Source of the DNA: JBQTHI01 sp052390035
Lineage (GTDB): Bacteria > Actinomycetota > Acidimicrobiia > Spongiisociales > ZC4RG35
NCBI GenBank assembly: GCA_052390035.1
Contig: JBQTHI010000018.1
Location: 1 to 10,745 of the forward strand
DNA: 10,745 nucleotides
Direction of reading: 5' to 3'
Below the pieces are notes generated by a model. The model saw only the letters and a program-made list of their open reading frames with translations, was not told the origin of the DNA and ran no database searches. Each line of letters begins with the position of its first letter. Positions within the stretch are counted from its first letter, which is position 1. The position numbers were made by a program, and so were the translations under genes. This document shows, piece after piece, positions 6,372 through 10,745 of this stretch.

Positions 6372-8358
6372 TTGTCCACTGACCTCGTCCAGGAGCCAAC
6401 TACCCTCGCCGGCAATGGCAGAAATCGAACAATTGGCCGTCAACACCATCAAGGGCCTGGCCATGGATGCCGTCCAGAAGGCCAACTCCGGGCATCCCGG
6501 GATGCCAATGGGGATGGCCGAAATTGCCGTGGTCCTCTGGGGTCGGATTCTCAAGGTCGATCCGGCGGATCCCACTTGGCCCGACCGCGATCGGTTCGTT
6601 CTCTCCAACGGGCACGGCTCGATGCTTCTCTACTCCCTTCTTCACCTGTGCGGCTTCCCGCTCGAAGTTGATGACATCAGACAGTTCCGGCAATGGGGGT
6701 CGATCACCGCGGGACATCCCGAACGCCATCCCTCGGTCGGAATCGAGGTGACGACCGGACCGCTCGGGCAGGGTTTTGGCATGGGCGTGGGCATGGCCAT
6801 CGCCGAAGAGCATCTTCGAGCCCGCCTCGGGTCAGATCTGGTCGATCATCGCACCTTCGGCTTGGTGTCGGACGGGGATCTGATGGAAGGGGTCTCGGCC
6901 GAAACCTCGTCGCTGGCCGGCCATCTCGGGTTGGGCCGCCTCCTCTACTTCTACGACGACAACAACATCTCGATCGACGGCAGCACCGACATCACCTTCT
7001 CAGAGGACGTCGCCGGGCGCTTCTCCGCGCTCGGCTGGCATGTCCAGACGATCGACGGACATGACCGGGAGGCGATCGCCCAAGCAACGGATGAAGCCCT
7101 GTTGATCGAGGACCAACCATCGCTTGTTATCAGCCACACCCACATCGCCCACGGCGCCCCCCACGCCCAGGACACCGCCAAGGCCCACGGCGCTCCGCTC
7201 GGTGAGGAAGAGGTCCGGCTGACCAAGGAGCTGATGGGATGGCCGGTGGACGAGACCTTCACCATCCCCCCCGGCGTGGTCACCTACTTCCATGAAGCCA
7301 TGAACCGGGGCCGAGCCGCCAACCGGGGTTGGCAGGAGCGATGCGAGGCCAACCCTGAGGGCTGGGCGGAGTTGGCTCGCTTCCTCTCCCCGGAGCCGGT
7401 CACCCTGAAGGGACCGGAGTTCGATCCGGCCCAGCCGATCGCTACCCGTGCGGCGATGGGCCAGCTCTTCGAGGAGATGGCGGCGGCGGTTCCCAACTTC
7501 CTCGGCGGGGCCGCCGACCTGGTCGAGTCGACCAAGACCGAGATCCATTCCTCTCGGCGGTTCTCCCGCACCGACCGGACCGGCCGGAACCTCGCCTTTG
7601 GGATTCGTGAACACGCCATGGGCACGATCGTCAACGGGATGGCCGCCCACGGCGGGTTGCGGCCCTACGGGGCGACGTTCTTCATCTTCTCCGACTACAT
7701 GCGCCCGGCGGTGCGGATCTCTGCCCTCATGGAGCTGCCCTCGATCTGGGTGTATACCCACGACTCGGTGTTCCTCGGCGAAGACGGACCCACCCATCAG
7801 CCCATCGAGCATCTGGCGTCGTTGCGGGCCATGCCCGGCCTCTGGGTAGTGCGGCCGGCCGACGCCGGGGAGACGGTGGAGGCGTGGGAATTGGCCTTCA
7901 ATCGGACCGAGGGTCCGACGGTGTTGCTCTTCACCCGCCAGCCGCTTCCCGTTCTCGAACGGAATGGGCGAGAAGGCCAGGTCGCCCGTGGCGGCTATGT
8001 CCTTTCTGACGGCGAGGATCTGGTGATCGTCGCCACCGGTTCCGAGGTGTCGCTGGCCGTGGAGGCAGCCAGGTTGATCGACCGCTCTGTGCGGGTGGTC
8101 AGCCTTCCCTGCTGGGAAGCTTTCCTCGAACAGGAGTCCTCCTACCGGAGCGATGTCCTGGGGGAGGGGATCCCGCGGGTCTCGATCGAGGCTGGCGCCA
8201 CCTTTGGCTGGGAACGCATCATCGGAAGCGATGGGCTGGCGATTGGGATCGACCGTTTTGGTGCCTCCGCCCCCGCCGCCAGCATTGCTCGGCACCTCGG
8301 CTTCACTCCCGAGGCCGTGGCCGCCCAGATAATGAGCTGGCTCGACCAGCGCCCGTGA
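6361..8358 (+). CDS. tkt: Transketolase
   Basis: Thiamine-diphosphate enzyme of the non-oxidative pentose phosphate pathway, moving two-carbon ketol units between sugar phosphates in the cytoplasm. Numbering from the ATG at 6361 (665 aa): NSGHPG with H45, SNGHGSMLLY with H85, GPLGQG at 133-138, and the ThDP/Mg motif SDGD to DDNN (170-202) form the PP domain. GGAADL (382-387), the catalytic Glu in FGIREHAMG (E417) and GEDGPTHQPIEH with H479 form the Pyr domain, followed by the C-terminal domain. Length fits the usual 650-670 aa. Two starts are possible: 6361 has an AAGGGGAGG site at good spacing; 6415 (MAEIEQLAVNTIKG) matches the usual family N-terminus but lacks a Shine-Dalgarno. The extra 18 residues look non-conserved. 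The stop overlaps the next gene as GTGA. The promoter probably lies in the gap shared with the divergent DUF1996 gene. Confidence 0.96.
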   Translation: MPLGCPLTSSRSQLPSPAMAEIEQLAVNTIKGLAMDAVQKANSGHPGMPMGMAEIAVVLWGRILKVDPADPTWPDRDRFVLSNGHGSMLLYSLLHLCGFPLEVDDIRQFRQWGSITAGHPERHPSVGIEVTTGPLGQGFGMGVGMAIAEEHLRARLGSDLVDHRTFGLVSDGDLMEGVSAETSSLAGHLGLGRLLYFYDDNNISIDGSTDITFSEDVAGRFSALGWHVQTIDGHDREAIAQATDEALLIEDQPSLVISHTHIAHGAPHAQDTAKAHGAPLGEEEVRLTKELMGWPVDETFTIPPGVVTYFHEAMNRGRAANRGWQERCEANPEGWAELARFLSPEPVTLKGPEFDPAQPIATRAAMGQLFEEMAAAVPNFLGGAADLVESTKTEIHSSRRFSRTDRTGRNLAFGIREHAMGTIVNGMAAHGGLRPYGATFFIFSDYMRPAVRISALMELPSIWVYTHDSVFLGEDGPTHQPIEHLASLRAMPGLWVVRPADAGETVEAWELAFNRTEGPTVLLFTRQPLPVLERNGREGQVARGGYVLSDGEDLVIVATGSEVSLAVEAARLIDRSVRVVSLPCWEAFLEQESSYRSDVLGEGIPRVSIEAGATFGWERIIGSDGLAIGIDRFGASAPAASIARHLGFTPEAVAAQIMSWLDQRP

Positions 8359-8987
8359 ACTCACCCGATCCAGGGTCGATCCTCGCCATGTGGGCCGCCG
8401 GCCTCGCCGCCGGAGCGGCAGTCGTCGCCTATTGGAACGTAGCCAGGGCGACCTTCATTGTCCTGGCCGCGGCGATTGCCCTTCTGATCGGCGGCCTGGC
8501 AGCCCTGCTGGGCACCGGGCAGTCGGCATGGCTGGCCCCCGGTTTGGCGGTCTTATCGATCCCACTCCGCTCGCGCCTTTCGGCGATACCACTGGCCGGG
8601 GCAGCCGTGGCCTGGTGGCTTTCCGCCTCCCTCCCGTTTGCCGCCACCGGGGCTCTGGCCCTCGGGGCGATCACCACCGAGATGTTGCTCGGCCACTGGT
8701 ACCTGGTTGATCCCAAACTCCCCCGGTTGCCACTCAAACGGTTGGCGGCGGCGGGGGCGGTGGCGGTCGGGATCGACACCGTGCTGGTCCAACTCTCGGG
8801 CGCGGGGGGGACAGGCATCCCGGCGGTCGCCGTGGTTGCCCTGGGTACGACCAGCGTCGCTCTGATGATCGCGGTTCGGCTCGCCCTCAAAGGCCGTTCC
8901 TACACCGGCGTGATGGCCGCCACCGGACTGTCGTACCTGGCGGTCCTGACCTCGCTCGGTTCGGTGATCCTCGGTCGAGCGGGCTAG
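8355..8987 (+). CDS. Polytopic membrane protein of unknown function
   Basis: A 210-aa, very hydrophobic protein with about seven predicted transmembrane helices and short loops. The only distinctive segment is GHWYLVDPKLPRLPLKRLA (about 112-130), at the end of a central helix; similar GHWYLV-x-P motifs occur in uncharacterised membrane proteins of other bacteria, as far as I recall, so it may mark a family, but I cannot name one. It begins with GTG at 8355-8357 inside the transketolase stop (GTGA), so the two are co-transcribed and translationally coupled. That arrangement says nothing certain about a metabolic link to transketolase. Its TAG stop at 8985-8987 shares the palindrome CTAG with the stop of the opposing gene, so there is no room for a terminator between them. 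Confidence 0.82.
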   Translation: MNSPDPGSILAMWAAGLAAGAAVVAYWNVARATFIVLAAAIALLIGGLAALLGTGQSAWLAPGLAVLSIPLRSRLSAIPLAGAAVAWWLSASLPFAATGALALGAITTEMLLGHWYLVDPKLPRLPLKRLAAAGAVAVGIDTVLVQLSGAGGTGIPAVAVVALGTTSVALMIAVRLALKGRSYTGVMAATGLSYLAVLTSLGSVILGRAG

Positions 8988-9418
8988 GCCCCTGCCTCGG
9001 CGCCTTTCAGATGGCGGGGTGCCCGAGCGCGCACCGCTTCGTACGCCTTGACCGGCCTCGCCGCGGGTTGCGGCTCCGAGACGACCACCGCTTTATCTGC
9101 CACAGGCCGACCGACCGGGATGAATGCACGTAGCCGGCTCCGCAGTGAACTCTGCTCCGCCTCGATCGCCTGGACCGCCACGTAGCTGAAGCCCAATGGG
9201 TCGTCGGCTTTGAAATAGGCTTCCTCGTTGGCGAGGTCAAGTCCGAACCGTCCGTCTTCCATTCGCCATACCGAGACGTGAGCCAGCGGCCACACGCCCA
9301 ATGAACCCTGGCTGGTCAAGAGCTCGAGGGTCCCCCCATCCACCCGCAGATCAACGCTGATATCGGCCGGGTAATCCCGGACCGCCAAACGCCCCCGATA
9401 TTTGAGCAACCCGCTCAT
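8984..9418 (-). CDS. Hypothetical protein, 144 aa
   Basis: A soluble protein with no signal peptide, membrane helix or cysteine. The first 100 or so residues are rich in beta-strand patterns (SGLLKYRGRLAV, DISVDLRVDGGTLELLT, VWPLAHVSVWRMEDGRFGLDL, EEAYFKADDP), which looks like a compact beta-barrel or PH-like domain; this is a fold guess, not a family match. The tail after residue 105 is basic and Ala/Pro-rich (AARPVKAYEAVRARAPRHLKG), probably disordered. The ATG at 9416-9418 is chosen because it has GGGAGG (9429-9434) upstream and because longer in-frame versions would run into the divergent aminopeptidase gene. A three-codon frame (ATG at 9424-9426) ends in a TGA that overlaps this ATG, possibly by chance. 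The stop shares CTAG with the convergent membrane-protein gene. Confidence 0.72.
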   Translation of the reverse strand: MSGLLKYRGRLAVRDYPADISVDLRVDGGTLELLTSQGSLGVWPLAHVSVWRMEDGRFGLDLANEEAYFKADDPLGFSYVAVQAIEAEQSSLRSRLRAFIPVGRPVADKAVVVSEPQPAARPVKAYEAVRARAPRHLKGAEAGA

Positions 9419-9468
9419 ACCCGCATCGCCTCCCAATGCCTTTCGCCTTGCCCTTGATGAGCTGTGGA

Positions 9469-9474
9469 AATCTA
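9469..9474 (-). promoter_or_regulatory. Candidate -10 element for the 144-aa gene
   Basis: On the minus strand TAGATT fits the actinobacterial TAnnnT -10 pattern and is set in an AT-rich patch (9467-9486) unusual for this window. It lies about 50 bp before the ATG. No convincing -35 is seen at 16-18 bp, so this is tentative. Confidence 0.4.
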
Positions 9475-9522
9475 GTCCAAATTTTTGCACTGTGGGCGGG
9501 CGAGCAAGGTTTCGGTTCGGGT

Positions 9523-9528
9523 TAGCTT
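9523..9528 (+). promoter_or_regulatory. Candidate -10 of a leaderless aminopeptidase transcript
   Basis: TAGCTT ends 7 bp before the ATG at 9536, the spacing expected if transcription starts on the A of the ATG. No Shine-Dalgarno is visible there (only TAGGCG adjacent), which agrees with a leaderless mRNA, common in actinobacteria. Three GGTT units lie just upstream (9508-9524). The -35 is unclear. Confidence 0.4.
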
Positions 9529-9535
9529 CTAGGCG

Positions 9536-10745
9536 ATGATCACCGTCGTAGCTACCGAATCGCGCCGCCGCAACCTCCCCCATGCCTTTCCGGTGCTGGT
9601 CGGCTGGGAGGCGGCCGTACCCGGATTCCAAGCCTCCTTGGCCCGGGGGGCGGCGGCCTTGGAACAGCAAGGATTCACCGGCAAGACCGGCCAGGTGGCC
9701 AACCTCGACCAGGGTCTGATTGCCGTCGGAGTAGGTGAGGAAGCCTCCGCCGACTCGCTCCGGTCCGCCGCCGGTTCTCTCGCTCGCTCACTCGGCACAC
9801 TCGATCGGCTCGGCACCAGCCTCCATGCCGTGGCGATTGATGGAGCGCTCGACGCCGTGGTGGAAGGTTTCGCCTTAGGCGGCTACACGTTCGACTCGTA
9901 CAAGAGCGCCCCCCGTCGTCACCATGTCGTCGAGGTCGCTGGCGTATCGCAGCGAGACGTCGACAGAGCCATGGTGGCAGCGAACGCCGAAATCTTCGCC
10001 CGGGACCTGATCAACACCCCGGCCGCCGACAAAGCACCGGCCGTCCTTGCGGAGCGGATTGCCGATCACGCCGTCGCCGCCGGGGTGGCAGTCGACATCT
10101 GGGACGAGCAGCGGATCGAACTGGAGAAGCTGGGAGGGCTGCTGGCGGTGGGGGCCGGGTCACATCGGGCCCCCCGGTTTGTCCGCCTGTCTCATCGCCC
10201 GCGGAGGTCGGGGGCCCGGCTGGCGATGGTGGGCAAGGGGATCGTTTTCGATTCGGGTGGGCTGTCATTGAAGCCCGCCGACATGATGGAGCAGATGAAG
10301 ACCGACATGTCGGGAGCGGCGGCGGTGGCCGGGGCAGTGGCGGCGATTGCCCGGCTGCGCCTGCCCGTGACGGTTGAGGGTTATCTGCCGTTGACCGACA
10401 ACATGCCGGGAGGGGGAGCGACCCGTCCGGGCGACATCATCAGATATCGCAACGGCCGCACCATCGAGGTGCTCAACACCGACGCCGAAGGCCGGCTGGT
10501 ACTCGCCGACGGGCTGATCCTCGCTGCCGAAGGTGAGCCCGACCTCTTAGTGGACATCGCCACCTTGACCGGAGCGCAACGTATCGCCCTAGGCGACAGG
10601 GTCGGGGCGGTTTTCGGCACGTCACCTAACGATGTCGACCTGGCGGTGGCGGCGGGGGCAATCGCCGGTGAAAGGTTCTGGCCGATGCCGATCGTCGACG
10701 ACTACACCCACCTGATCGAGTCCGAAGTGGCCGACGCCAAGAATA
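9536..10745 (+). CDS. pepA: Leucyl aminopeptidase, peptidase family M17 (3' partial)
   Basis: A dinuclear-metal cytosolic aminopeptidase that removes N-terminal residues from peptides. 403 residues are present; the frame runs off the right edge, and the family is about 480-510 aa, so roughly 90-100 residues are missing. The N-terminal domain (1-155) is variable, and the catalytic domain begins near ARDLINTPA (155-163). The metal ligands match those of E. coli PepA: K234 and D239 in VGKGIVFDSGG, D257 in MKTDMSG, and D316 and E318 in NTDAEGRLVL. The catalytic lysine and arginine correspond to K246 (SLKP) and R320. Nothing essential is missing in the visible part. The ATG at 9536 is the first in frame after the intergenic region and is probably leaderless. 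It is divergent from the 144-aa gene, with 117 bp between starts. Carboxy-terminal context is unseen. Confidence 0.95.
   Translation, partial: MITVVATESRRRNLPHAFPVLVGWEAAVPGFQASLARGAAALEQQGFTGKTGQVANLDQGLIAVGVGEEASADSLRSAAGSLARSLGTLDRLGTSLHAVAIDGALDAVVEGFALGGYTFDSYKSAPRRHHVVEVAGVSQRDVDRAMVAANAEIFARDLINTPAADKAPAVLAERIADHAVAAGVAVDIWDEQRIELEKLGGLLAVGAGSHRAPRFVRLSHRPRRSGARLAMVGKGIVFDSGGLSLKPADMMEQMKTDMSGAAAVAGAVAAIARLRLPVTVEGYLPLTDNMPGGGATRPGDIIRYRNGRTIEVLNTDAEGRLVLADGLILAAEGEPDLLVDIATLTGAQRIALGDRVGAVFGTSPNDVDLAVAAGAIAGERFWPMPIVDDYTHLIESEVADAKN

Noticed and set aside
7000..8364. A 454-codon open frame on the minus strand across the transketolase gene.
   Set aside because: It is antisense to a fully conserved transketolase; the translation is Arg/Gly/His-rich low-complexity sequence, as expected from high-GC codon bias.
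9419..9670. An N-terminal extension of the 144-aa gene by 84 codons.
   Set aside because: It overlaps the start of the M17 aminopeptidase on the opposite strand, and the added residues look like shadow sequence; the ATG at 9418 has its own ribosome-binding site.

Overview
The window is GC-rich, with dense, short-gapped genes, many ATGA/GTGA stop-start overlaps and a candidate leaderless start. Protein families point to a high-GC actinobacterium, most likely the Acidimicrobiia or a related deep-branching actinobacterial group. This is inferred from the three-repeat S-layer-homology protein with CGPGLYC loops, the DUF1996 protein and the actinobacterial MauE / Cys-rich MauA-like / MauD-like set. 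No marker gene fixes the taxon.

Layout: (1) 1-1400, + strand: the 3' part of an SLC13/NadC-type ion transporter with two RCK_C (TrkA-C) domains, ending at a strong hairpin shared with the convergent gene. (2) 1457-6318, - strand, read right to left: a secreted DUF1996 protein; a 13-bp perfect hairpin; then a tightly packed cluster of a MauE/DoxX-like membrane protein, a Tat-exported Cys-rich protein resembling the methylamine dehydrogenase light chain fused to FG-GAP-like repeats, a membrane-anchored thioredoxin-fold protein (MauD/TlpA-like), a 149-aa unknown protein and an exported SLH-repeat protein. The last five genes overlap by 4 bp or sit 2 bp apart, so they are almost certainly one operon. 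(3) 6361-8987, + strand: transketolase, translationally coupled to a polytopic membrane protein of unknown function. (4) 8984-9418, - strand: a 144-aa unknown protein, convergent with the previous gene through a shared CTAG that holds both stop codons. (5) 9536-end, + strand: an M17 leucyl aminopeptidase, truncated by the window edge.

The point of most interest is the minus-strand cluster. It holds the light-chain-like protein and the two proteins classically needed for light-chain export and disulfide formation, but no methylamine dehydrogenase heavy chain and no MauG in the window. The light-chain-like domain has 22 cysteines and conserves one TTQ-type Trp neighbourhood. It shows no Trp where the second TTQ precursor would be expected, and it carries a repeat domain in place of a separate propeller subunit. 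A cell-surface system built around heavily disulfide-bonded exported proteins is the simplest reading; its substrate or function cannot be told from sequence. The transketolase and aminopeptidase are housekeeping genes.
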